A stretch of DNA of 19,349 nt from Gemmatimonadota bacterium (lineage in GTDB: Bacteria; Latescibacterota; UBA2968), in assembly GCA_002714465.1 (NCBI GenBank), contig PAXL01000073.1, positions 1-19,349 of the forward strand. The letters are read 5' to 3'. Each line of letters starts with the position of its first letter. The stretch's first letter is position 1. Below, in pieces: positions 7,827 through 14,625 of the stretch. The notes beneath the pieces were generated by a model. That model saw only the letters and a program-made list of their open reading frames with translations. It had not been told where the DNA came from and searched no databases. The translations under genes and the position numbers were made by a program.

Positions 7827-8921
7827 TCAGATCACAAACCGCTCCAAAGCCTCACGATCGACTTCTACCCCGAGTCCCGGCCCTTCTGGAATCTTAACCC
7901 ATCCATCTTCCATCGGAAACGTTGTTCCCAGCTGAGTACGAAGCCCGTTCTCTGTCATGTCATACTCACAATAGCAAGGAAACGGGTTCAGGGCTGCCGG
8001 GAGATCGGGACGCATCGTCGCTTGATAGTGGAGTGTCGCCGCAAGCCTCACGTTCCCGCCCCACATGTGTGGAATAATACGTATGTGGTGCGCGTCTGCG
8101 AGTGCGGCCACCCGTTTCATTTCCGTAAACCCGCCTGCGATGCTAATATCCGGTTGGATCACGTCGATCACGCGCGACTGGCACAGGTCTCGGAATGACC
8201 GCGTCCCCTCTAACCCTTCCGCTCCCGCAAGTCTCAGGGTCGGAAGGGCGTGCTTGATCATCCCATAGCCATTAACGTCCTGCGGCATGATTGGCTCCTC
8301 ATACCAAAGAAGATCGTATGCCATCGTCCGTTTTCCGCTGTCGATCGCCGTCGCTGGGTCATACGCGCAGTTTGCGTCGATCGCGAGCGCGATGTCTTCA
8401 CCGATCGCGTTCCTCACGGCCGACACAATCCGCTCATCCTCTTCGGGTCCAAACCCCATCTTCATCTTCACGGCCTCGAACCCCGCGTCCCGGTATCGCA
8501 GAGCCTCTTTCGCAAGAGCCTCTGCGTGATCCTCTCCTTCCGGTTTGAACAAACCGCTCGCGTAGGCCAATACCTTGTCTCGCTGCTTGCCGCCAAGCAG
8601 CTGCCATACCGGCATGTCCAACGCTTTCCCCATCAGATCCCAGAGCGCGATTTCGACCCCGCAAACTGAGCGTGAATTCTGTCCGCCACGGCTCAAATTA
8701 TCGTAGATCGTCTCGTAGTCGAAGGGACTCTTCCCTATCACGTGTGCCTCGAGATCACCCTTCGCCGGAGGACCGCTCGACTCTCCCCACCCGACGAGCC
8801 CGGAATCCGTCTTAACCTCCACATATGTTGCACCTCGACTCCGGTTATAGTGCCTCGAATTTGCATACGGCTTCTTCACCTGATACGACAGCTGATAAAC
8901 CTGCACCTCCGTCACCTTCAT
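7827..8921 (-). CDS. Enolase-superfamily mandelate racemase/muconate lactonizing enzyme-type dehydratase
   Basis: A full-length (364-residue) member of the mandelate racemase subgroup. It would abstract the proton alpha to a carboxylate with Mg2+ help, most often to dehydrate acid sugars. The N-terminal capping domain covers about 1-115. The barrel carries catalytic Lys in VKMKMGFG (K152 and K154), metal ligands D182 (with N184), E208 (YEEP) and E235 (GAEG), and a His-Asp dyad from D258 (QPDIS) and H285 (IPHMW). All the residues needed for catalysis are present. The start ATG has a good Shine-Dalgarno (AAGGGGG, complement at 8928-8934). It is the first gene of the minus-strand cluster that continues into the beta-helix protein and the isomerase, consistent with acid-sugar catabolism. 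The substrate is not predictable from motifs alone. Confidence 0.92.
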   Translation of the reverse strand: MKVTEVQVYQLSYQVKKPYANSRHYNRSRGATYVEVKTDSGLVGWGESSGPPAKGDLEAHVIGKSPFDYETIYDNLSRGGQNSRSVCGVEIALWDLMGKALDMPVWQLLGGKQRDKVLAYASGLFKPEGEDHAEALAKEALRYRDAGFEAVKMKMGFGPEEDERIVSAVRNAIGEDIALAIDANCAYDPATAIDSGKRTMAYDLLWYEEPIMPQDVNGYGMIKHALPTLRLAGAEGLEGTRSFRDLCQSRVIDVIQPDISIAGGFTEMKRVAALADAHHIRIIPHMWGGNVRLAATLHYQATMRPDLPAALNPFPCYCEYDMTENGLRTQLGTTFPMEDGWVKIPEGPGLGVEVDREALERFVI

Positions 8922-9359
8922 TTTGGACCCCCTTGCTACACTCCGGCCTAGAATGCTATCCCCAGTTCTCAGTTTGTCTTTAAACGTCCTTGCACGTGGA
9001 ATCCTCTACCCCAAAAGAACACGTTATCGCTCACTTGTGGACAAAAGCACCATCACTGCATCACCAGCCCAGTAAAGAATGGCGGCACTTTTTGGTGCAG
9101 GCCGCCGCCACAGCCGTCCATCATTTGGGTAATCCGACTGACACACATCCATGCAGACGGTGAGTGACTGATAGACGGCCGCGATCAGCCAGTCACGTCT
9201 GATGAAGTTCGAATCAAGCGACAAGATGGCCGATGGTAGCCATTGTAGGGGTTTCCCGGTCCTCTAAATGCCGTATCTTTTGACTTCCCGCAAGGAGGGG
9301 TTCACGTGGTTGGCTGATCTGTGCTTTAAACAAGTCGTTTGAGTGCAAATAGCCGCAAA

Positions 9360-9388
9360 TTGACAACAAATTGCCATTTATGTATTGT
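9360..9388 (+). promoter_or_regulatory. Probable sigma-70-type promoter for tig-clpP-clpX
   Basis: A perfect TTGACA box at 9360-9365 is followed by a 17-nt spacer and TATTGT at 9383-9388, in an AT-rich stretch that contrasts with the surrounding GC-rich DNA. This would start transcription near 9395 and give a leader of about 90 nt before the trigger factor ATG. The -10 box matches the consensus at only four of six positions. Confidence 0.55.
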
Positions 9389-9434
9389 TCACGGCGATAA
9401 TAAGGCTGTAAATCGTTGTGTTTTCGTCAACTTT

Positions 9435-9460
9435 AAAGAGCCCATGCGGCTCTTTTAATT
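9435..9460 (+). terminator. Terminator-like hairpin in the tig 5' leader (possible attenuator)
   Basis: AAAGAGCC at 9435-9442 pairs perfectly with GGCTCTTT at 9448-9455 around a CATGC loop, and the T-rich run TTTTAATTTG follows. This has the form of an intrinsic terminator. No plus-strand gene lies upstream for it to terminate. It sits between the predicted promoter and the Shine-Dalgarno (AGGAGGGG, 9468-9475) of tig. It may therefore stop a fraction of transcripts early, act as an attenuator, or simply shape the leader. Confidence 0.5.
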
Positions 9461-9486
9461 TGTTTGCAGGAGGGGCGAAGGTCCCA

Positions 9487-10767
9487 ATGAAGGTTGAGGT
9501 CACAGAGTCGGACGCTTGGCGGCGCACGCTCGAAATCGAAGTGCCACGCGAAGATGTGAACGAACGGCTTAAAGAAGCCTACAAGAGTTACAGCAAGTCC
9601 CTGAACCTGCCAGGATTCAGGAAGGGTAAGGTGCCGGTCAGTGTCGTAAAGGCGCGCTTCGGGCCGGCGATCCTCGACGAGGTGATCGCCAAAACCGAGG
9701 AAGAATTCTACCGGGAAGCCAGCCAGGAGCAAGGTCTCCACCCGGTCTCGCAGGCCACGATAGAGGACAGCAGCTTTGAGGACGGTGAGCCCCTCAAGTT
9801 TAAGGCCTCCGTCGACGTCAAGCCCGAGCTTGACATCCAGAACTATAAGGGGCTGAAGGTCGTCCGCCCGGTCTTCAAGTTCGAGGAGTCTTTCGTCGAA
9901 AACCAGCTAAACGGGATGCGCGAGCAGAATGCCACCGAGAAGCAGGTCGACCGAAAAGCTGAACTGGGAGACGTCATACAGGCAGACTACGTAGAACTGG
10001 ACGAAAACGGTGAGGAAGTCGCCGAGAAGGCACAGCAGGACAGGGTCTTCCTGATCGGTGGCCCGAACGCTAACCACGACCTGGACAACCAGTTGGTCGG
10101 GATCGAGATCGGCGACACACGGGACGTGCAATACACCCACTCGCACGACACTGAAGACGGCGAGCATCACAACCACGAAGTCCGTTTCCGCGTCACGGCT
10201 AAGGAGATTCGTGAACGGGAGCTTCCGGAGCTTGATGACGACTTCGCTAAGGATGTCGGCCCCTTCGAATCTCTCGAAGACCTGAAGACTCGGATTCGGG
10301 ACGACATACAAGCACAGTCCGATACCGCTTCACGGAGCCGGCTGGTCGAGAACCTCGTTGAGGAGTTGATCGCCCAAAACGAGTTCGAGGTTCCGAACAG
10401 CATGGTTGAGACCTACTTGGACAATTTCGTCGAGCAGGTCAAGCGCGAGCGCCAGTCCGAGGAACTGCCAAACGAAGACGAGATCCGCGGGAACGCGAGA
10501 GAGGGTGCTCTGCGAGGCGTTAAGCGCTACCTGATCCTCGAGCAAGTAGCCGAAAAGGAGACCGTTGAAGTTTCCGAAGAAGACTTGGACAAACACCTCC
10601 AAACGATGTCTGAGCGCCACAACGTTGACGGCGAACGCATCCGCCAGATCCTTGGACGATCCGGCCAGCTCGAGCGAATCAAATCGGATCTCCTCGACGA
10701 GAAAGTCTTCGACTTCCTGATCGAGAATGCCAAAGTCGACGACGTCGAGGAGGCACCAAACAGCTAG
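9487..10767 (+). CDS. tig: Trigger factor
   Basis: Trigger factor is the ribosome-associated chaperone and peptidyl-prolyl isomerase that meets nascent chains at the tunnel exit. The 426-residue protein has the usual order: an N-terminal ribosome-binding domain with signature GFRKGKVP at 43-50, an FKBP-type PPIase domain at about 155-240, and a helical C-terminal chaperone domain. I chose ATG 9487 because MKVEVTESDAWRRTLEIEVP is the family N-terminus and AGGAGGGG lies upstream at 9468-9475, slightly far. A longer frame from 9418 would run through the leader hairpin. An oddity is the PPIase loop at 218-230, which contains five His among Asp and Glu (HSHDTEDGEHHNH), where relatives I recall carry a different, less His-rich loop. 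It leads the common tig-clpP-clpX order, with a 107-nt gap to clpP. Confidence 0.96.
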   Translation: MKVEVTESDAWRRTLEIEVPREDVNERLKEAYKSYSKSLNLPGFRKGKVPVSVVKARFGPAILDEVIAKTEEEFYREASQEQGLHPVSQATIEDSSFEDGEPLKFKASVDVKPELDIQNYKGLKVVRPVFKFEESFVENQLNGMREQNATEKQVDRKAELGDVIQADYVELDENGEEVAEKAQQDRVFLIGGPNANHDLDNQLVGIEIGDTRDVQYTHSHDTEDGEHHNHEVRFRVTAKEIRERELPELDDDFAKDVGPFESLEDLKTRIRDDIQAQSDTASRSRLVENLVEELIAQNEFEVPNSMVETYLDNFVEQVKRERQSEELPNEDEIRGNAREGALRGVKRYLILEQVAEKETVEVSEEDLDKHLQTMSERHNVDGERIRQILGRSGQLERIKSDLLDEKVFDFLIENAKVDDVEEAPNS

Positions 10768-10874
10768 AAGTTTTCACCGCAACCACCTGCGCCGCAAAAA
10801 CGCGAGCGACACCTCAAATCTCGTCTCTATCATCGATACCGAAACACACCACGCTTAATCGAACGGGCAACTGA

Positions 10875-11489
10875 ATGGCACTTGTACCAATGGTCCTCGA
10901 GCAGACCGGGCGCGGAGAACGCACCTACGATATTTTCTCCCGCCTGCTCCGTGACAACATAATTTTCATCGGGACACCAATCAACGACACGATCGCGAAC
11001 CTCGTGATCGCCCAGATGCTTTACTGCACGGCTGAAACACCGGATCGCAGGATTTCGCTCTACATCAACAGCCCGGGTGGTAGCATCACGGCCGGTCTCG
11101 CGATCTACGACACGATGCAGTATGTCTCGAACGATGTCGAAACAATCTGCGTCGGCCAGGCCTTCAGCATGGGGGCCGTTCTCCTCGCCGGTGGCACAAA
11201 AGGTCACCGTAGCGCACTTCCGAACTCAAGAATACTGATCCATCAGCCGATGGGAGGAGCGGGAGGCCAAGCCTCGGATGTCGAGCGCCACGCGAAGGAG
11301 ATCCTGCAGTATCGGGACCGCCTGAACAACATCCTGGCAGAACGCACGGAACAGTCCCTTGATCGGATTGCCAAAGACTCGGATCGTGACTTCTTTATGT
11401 CAGCCGAAGAGTCGAAGGAGTATGGCCTGATCGACCAGGTCCTAGAGCCGACAAAAAGCGCGGCCGAGGATAGCGAAGCAGAGTCCTGA
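10875..11489 (+). CDS. clpP: ATP-dependent Clp protease proteolytic subunit ClpP
   Basis: ClpP is the tetradecameric serine protease barrel that degrades proteins unfolded by ClpX. The 204-residue protein has the catalytic triad S98 (GQAFSMGA), H123 (ILIHQP) and D172 ([10 protein letters not shown]), plus the core motifs SLYINSPGG at 61-69 and INDTIAN at 36-42. The residue before the catalytic Ser is Phe where Ala is usual (GQAASMG). The N-terminus [25 protein letters not shown] matches the standard start including the processing region. No strong Shine-Dalgarno is visible before ATG 10875. The gap to clpX is 15 nt, so the two are almost certainly cotranscribed. Confidence 0.97.
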   Translation: MALVPMVLEQTGRGERTYDIFSRLLRDNIIFIGTPINDTIANLVIAQMLYCTAETPDRRISLYINSPGGSITAGLAIYDTMQYVSNDVETICVGQAFSMGAVLLAGGTKGHRSALPNSRILIHQPMGGAGGQASDVERHAKEILQYRDRLNNILAERTEQSLDRIAKDSDRDFFMSAEESKEYGLIDQVLEPTKSAAEDSEAES

Positions 11490-11493
11490 TAAC

Positions 11494-11498
11494 GGAGA
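11494..11498 (+). promoter_or_regulatory. Ribosome binding site deciding the TTG start of clpX
   Basis: GGAGA at 11494-11498 lies 6 nt before a TTG at 11505. No ATG or GTG in the clpX frame lies between the clpP stop and the conserved zinc finger, so the ribosome binding site supports initiation at TTG. Confidence 0.75.
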
Positions 11499-11504
11499 TT
11501 CCGT

Positions 11505-12746
11505 TTGAAAAGACGTTCATCCAAAGCAGAGATCCGCTGCTCTTTTTGCGGAAAGCGGGCCGATCAGGTCGAAAAGATCGTCACCGGCCCAGGCGTGCAC
11601 ATCTGCAACGAGTGCATCAAGCTCTGCAACGAAGTCCTGATAGAGGAAGTGAAGCAGAAGCCGGTGCACCTGCACAAGGATCTGCCAAAACCTTCGGAGA
11701 TCAAGGAACAGCTGGACGACTACGTCATCGGCCAAGATCAGGCTAAACGATCGCTTTCGGTCGCCGTATACAACCACTACAAGCGCATCCAGAGCAACGT
11801 CTCAACAGACGATGTTGAGCTCGAGAAGAGCAACATCCTGCTGCTCGGACCGACGGGCACCGGGAAGACGGAACTCGCCAAAACGCTCGCACGCATCCTT
11901 CAGGTACCTTTCTCAATCGCCGATGCCACGATCCTCACGGAGGCGGGTTACGTCGGCGAAGACGTCGAGAACATACTCGTCCGTCTGCTTCAGGCCGCCG
12001 ACTACGACGTCGAGCGCGCCGAGATGGGCATCCTCTACATCGATGAAATCGACAAGATCTCTCGCAAATCGGCCAACCCATCGATCACGCGTGACGTCTC
12101 GGGTGAAGGTGTTCAGCAGGCGCTCCTCAAGATGCTCGAGGGAACCGTCGCGAGCATCCCGCCAAAGGGAGGACGTAAGCATCCGGAGCAGCCGCTGATC
12201 CAGGTTAACACGAAGAACATTCTGTTCATCTGCGGCGGCGCCTTCGACAGCCTCGACGACATCGTCAGTGCACGGATCGGCAGAAAGGCCATGGGATTCA
12301 GTTCCGAAGCCGAGAAGCAGGAAGAGATGACGATCGGCGAGCTCTTTGCCGAAGTCGAACCCGAGGACCTGATCAAGTACGGTTTGATCCCCGAGCTCGT
12401 TGGACGTCTGCCTGTTGCCTGCGCGCTCGACAACCTCGACGAATCCGCTCTGCTTCGCATCCTCACTGAGCCGAAGAACGCGATCACGAAACAGTTCAAG
12501 AAGCTCTTCGAGATGGACGGTATCGAGCTTAGTTTCGACGACTCTGCACTCCGACACATCGTCAAGCTGACGATTACCAAAGGTACGGGTGCACGCGGGC
12601 TTCGCGCAGTTCTCGAGTCGTCTATGCTCGACCTGATGTATCTGCTGCCCTCTGAGGGTGGACCTGAGGAGATTCACGTCACCGAGGAGTTAATCAACAA
12701 CCCTCAGTCTGCGTTTCTCCACCTGGAACAGAAGAAGCGAGCCTGA
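11505..12746 (+). CDS. clpX: ATP-dependent Clp protease ATP-binding subunit ClpX
   Basis: ClpX is the hexameric AAA+ unfoldase that feeds substrates to ClpP. The 413-residue protein, started at TTG, contains an N-terminal zinc-binding domain (C12, C15, C34, C37 in a CxxC...CxxC layout) and Walker A GPTGTGKT at 115-122. It also has the pore loop GYVG at 148-151, Walker B LYIDEID at 177-183, and sensor 2 GARG at 362-365. The ClpP-docking loop tripeptide, classically IGF or LGF, is MGF at 263-265 and falls in the right place. Length and domain order are normal. It is the last gene of the tig-clpP-clpX unit and is followed 28 nt later by an intrinsic terminator. Confidence 0.97.
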   Translation: MKRRSSKAEIRCSFCGKRADQVEKIVTGPGVHICNECIKLCNEVLIEEVKQKPVHLHKDLPKPSEIKEQLDDYVIGQDQAKRSLSVAVYNHYKRIQSNVSTDDVELEKSNILLLGPTGTGKTELAKTLARILQVPFSIADATILTEAGYVGEDVENILVRLLQAADYDVERAEMGILYIDEIDKISRKSANPSITRDVSGEGVQQALLKMLEGTVASIPPKGGRKHPEQPLIQVNTKNILFICGGAFDSLDDIVSARIGRKAMGFSSEAEKQEEMTIGELFAEVEPEDLIKYGLIPELVGRLPVACALDNLDESALLRILTEPKNAITKQFKKLFEMDGIELSFDDSALRHIVKLTITKGTGARGLRAVLESSMLDLMYLLPSEGGPEEIHVTEELINNPQSAFLHLEQKKRA

Positions 12747-12774
12747 CTCACAAGTCGGATTCGTCAGAGGTATT

Positions 12775-12806
12775 GGGGGCACGGACAACCGTGCCCTCCT
12801 TTCCTT
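12775..12806 (+). terminator. Intrinsic terminator after clpX
   Basis: GGGCACGG at 12777-12784 pairs perfectly with CCGTGCCC at 12789-12796 around an ACAA loop. A G-T and a G-C pair extend the stem to 10 bp, and TCCTTTCCTT follows. The tail is interrupted by Cs but rich enough for termination, so the tig-clpP-clpX transcript probably ends here. Confidence 0.75.
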
Positions 12807-12944
12807 GTACGTAAGAGCAAGGAAATGCACCACCGGGGAGAGCCTGATCCTTCCGACCGGTTTCTTTGTGATTCCCTCGATAGGCTCACGACGTAGCACG
12901 GTGTCCGTAGTGGTACACCGCTTTGAGGGCTGCTGGGAGGGGAT
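12800..12944 (+). promoter_or_regulatory. Structured leader upstream of the EngB-type GTPase gene
   Basis: Several stems can form between the clpX terminator and the GTPase start. TTTCCTTG 12800-12807 pairs with CAAGGAAA 12818-12825, and ACCGG 12832-12836 with CCGGT 12857-12861 (alternatively GAGCC 12840-12844 with GGCTC 12883-12887). CCCTC 12874-12878 pairs with GAGGG 12925-12929, enclosing CGGTGT 12899-12904 with ACACCG 12915-12920. The first stem uses the T-rich tail of the upstream terminator. The CCCTC element could instead pair with the Shine-Dalgarno GGGAGGGG at 12935-12942. I could not match this to a known riboswitch; glycine and ZTP aptamers were considered and their core motifs are not complete. 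No confident promoter was seen. Confidence 0.3.
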
Positions 12945-13526
12945 ATGCAGATCAAACAAACTGATTTCGTCAAAAGCGTCGCCCACCCCTCGCAGATTCC
13001 GTCGGAAGACTTCCCCCAGATCGCATTCTCAGGGCGGTCGAACGTCGGTAAGTCGTCGCTGATCAATCGGCTGATGAACCGTCGCAACCTTGCCCAGACA
13101 AGCAACACGCCGGGGAAGACGCGTCTGCTCAACTTCTACCTGATCAACCGGAACATGCACTTCGTCGACCTCCCAGGATACGGTTTCGCGAAGCGATCCA
13201 AGGCTGAGCAGAAGGCGTGGGCGGAGCTGATCGACGCCTACCTCCGAAGGAGCGAGCGTCTTCGGGGTCTGGTGCAGTTGATCGACGCAAGGCACGACCC
13301 GAGTGGTGACGACCTCGAAATGATCAAGTGGCTGGGTGAGGCAAATTTTCCGTTCGTCGTAATCGCCACGAAGGTGGACAAGATCTCATCTACAAAAAAA
13401 CGAAAGCAGCTCGACAAGTCCCTCCGGATCATCTCGGATGTGGCTGAAGTCGACTTTCTCCCCTTCTCGTCAGCAACCGGGCAGGGCCGGAACGAATTGC
13501 TAAACTGGATCGAAAATGTCATCTGA
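12945..13526 (+). CDS. ysxC: Ribosome biogenesis GTP-binding protein YihA/YsxC (EngB)
   Basis: A 193-residue TRAFAC-class GTPase needed for late assembly of the large ribosomal subunit. The G motifs are all present: G1 GRSNVGKS at 30-37, the switch region with SNTPGKT at 53-59, G3 DLPGYGF at 75-81, G4 TKVD at 142-145 and G5 SSATGQG at 175-181. Length and the N-terminal SVAHPSQIPSEDFPQIAFSG match the family. ATG 12945 has a strong Shine-Dalgarno (GGGAGGGG, 12935-12942). The 3' end overlaps the next gene by 11 nt (ATGTCATCTGA carries both signals), suggesting translational coupling to a serine-related gene set. That partnership is unusual but may be only a genome-packing effect. Confidence 0.96.
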   Translation: MQIKQTDFVKSVAHPSQIPSEDFPQIAFSGRSNVGKSSLINRLMNRRNLAQTSNTPGKTRLLNFYLINRNMHFVDLPGYGFAKRSKAEQKAWAELIDAYLRRSERLRGLVQLIDARHDPSGDDLEMIKWLGEANFPFVVIATKVDKISSTKKRKQLDKSLRIISDVAEVDFLPFSSATGQGRNELLNWIENVI

Positions 13527-14622
13527 CATCGACTACATCGTCAAAAACGTCGCCGAAATCCCTAGCCCTGCGCTTGTCGTTTACCGCGACCTCGTCGAGC
13601 GGAACATCAAGACGATCGGCAGTCTCCTCGACGGGTATGATCGTCTGCGACCGCACATCAAGACTCACAAGATGTCTCGAGTCGCCCGGATGGAGATGGA
13701 TGCAGGAATCACCAAGTTCAAGTGTGCCACCCCAAAGGAGGCCGCTCTCCTGGCAGCAAACGGCGCGACCGACGTGATGATAGCCTACCCACCCATCGGT
13801 CCACAGATCCAGCGAGTAGTCGGCCTCAAGCAGACACATCCGGACGTCACATTTCGCGTAATCGGAGATGACGAGCCGTCGCTGCGTCAGCTCTCTAAAG
13901 AATGCGCAGCATCTGGCATCGAGCTCGGTGTTCTGATCGACATGAACACTGGCATGAACCGCACGGGTGCGCCACCTGGTAAGCCGAGCGTTGCGCTCGC
14001 CAAGTTGATAGACGGACTGGAAGGGTTGAGATTCGACGGCCTACATGCCTACGACGGTCACGTCAGCGGCGACGGTGAGCCGCGAAAAGCCAAGGCGCGC
14101 GATGCCGTGCAGCTCGCGGTCGATACCCGCGTGCAGATCGAAAAAGCCGGTATCGAATGCCCACTTGTCGTTGCTTCCGGGTCGAAAGGCTTCGACGCTA
14201 CCAACGAAATCGACGGGGTCACGGAAGTGTCACCCGGAACCTGGATCTTCTGGGACACCGGTTACGGCGAAAGTCTCGCGTTCCCGTTCAACTGGGCAGC
14301 GCTCGTCGTCTCGCGCGTTATCAGCACACCCGCACAGGACTTGATCACACTCGACGCTGGAAACAAGGGGATTAACCCGGATGTGCCTGCGCCCCACTTC
14401 AGTGCTGTAAACCTGGAAGGCGAGCTGCAATTTCTCGTCAGAAACGAGGAGCATCAGCTGATCCGGATCGCGCCAGGAGTAGATCGACCAAACGTTGGTG
14501 ACGTCATCTACCTGATCCCAAAGCACGTCTGCACAACGGTCAACCTGTATGACGAAGCATACGTGATCGACGGAGACGGAAACTGGACCGAAACCTGGTC
14601 AGTCGATGCAAGGGGGCACTAA
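13516..14622 (+). CDS. PLP-dependent D-serine dehydratase / D-threonine aldolase family enzyme
   Basis: A 368-residue fold type III (alanine-racemase-like barrel) enzyme. PSPALVVYRDLVERNI opens the barrel, and RPHIKTHK at 45-52 carries the PLP lysine, probably K49. A conserved His/Tyr segment HAYDGHVSG lies at 177-185. The C-terminal domain has H337 and C339 in IPKHVCTTVN, the metal pair seen as His-x-Cys in eukaryotic-type D-serine dehydratases (DSD1), where D-threonine aldolases, as I recall, have His-x-Asp. D-serine dehydratase, giving pyruvate and ammonia, is therefore the favoured reading, and D-threonine or 3-hydroxyaspartate lyase activity is possible. The start overlaps the GTPase gene by 11 nt and the stop lies 3 nt before the aminotransferase. 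The aminotransferase and SerA next door support a role in serine metabolism. Confidence 0.85.
   Translation: MSSDIDYIVKNVAEIPSPALVVYRDLVERNIKTIGSLLDGYDRLRPHIKTHKMSRVARMEMDAGITKFKCATPKEAALLAANGATDVMIAYPPIGPQIQRVVGLKQTHPDVTFRVIGDDEPSLRQLSKECAASGIELGVLIDMNTGMNRTGAPPGKPSVALAKLIDGLEGLRFDGLHAYDGHVSGDGEPRKAKARDAVQLAVDTRVQIEKAGIECPLVVASGSKGFDATNEIDGVTEVSPGTWIFWDTGYGESLAFPFNWAALVVSRVISTPAQDLITLDAGNKGINPDVPAPHFSAVNLEGELQFLVRNEEHQLIRIAPGVDRPNVGDVIYLIPKHVCTTVNLYDEAYVIDGDGNWTETWSVDARGH
14611..14616 (+). promoter_or_regulatory. Ribosome binding site deciding the TTG start of the aminotransferase
   Basis: AGGGGG at 14611-14616 lies 9 nt before TTG 14626. The nearest in-frame ATG, at 14659, has no purine-rich sequence in front and would cut the residues before PQRLFIPGPTPIP, so TTG is preferred. 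Confidence 0.6.
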
Positions 14623-14625
14623 CAA

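Larger units (their letters stand above)
8922..9486. other. Divergent intergenic region between dehydratase and tig
   Basis: This 565-nt region separates two divergent units. On the minus strand the end near 8928-8934 holds the ribosome binding site of the dehydratase gene. A poor minus-strand promoter-like pair (AAGACA, 16-17 nt, TAGCAT as read on the minus strand) lies around 8957-8985. In the middle there is a stem of GCAC 9085-9088 with GTGC 9095-9098, flanked by GGCG and CGCC, and a small stem ATGGC 9226-9230 with GCCAT 9239-9243. Toward tig are a promoter and a terminator-like hairpin, listed separately. No tRNA or convincing ORF was found; a 66-residue minus-strand frame at 9024-9224 has no protein-like features. 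Confidence 0.55.

Noticed and set aside
9081..9106. Hairpin GGCGGCAC...GTGC...GCCGCC as a terminator
   Set aside because: The T-run is inside the loop and not after the stem, and no gene ends next to it.
9024..9224. 66-residue minus-strand ORF in the dehydratase-tig gap
   Set aside because: No ribosome binding site, no protein-like composition or motif, and it lies across hairpin-prone intergenic DNA.
11913..12677. Long minus-strand ORF inside clpX (254 residues)
   Set aside because: It is an antisense shadow of a highly conserved clpX frame, with composition expected from GC-rich codon use.
12826..12890. Resemblance to ZTP (pfl) riboswitch through CCACCGGGGAG followed by CCGACCG
   Set aside because: The 5' half of the aptamer (GTGACTGG-type motif) and the terminal CCGCCTGGGC element are not present in the right order, so only a short fragment matches.
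12835..12895. Glycine riboswitch upstream of the serine operon
   Set aside because: GGGGAGAGCC and an AGGCTCACGAC segment look similar, but the central CCGAAGGGGCAA-type core is missing; kept only as a weak structured-leader note.
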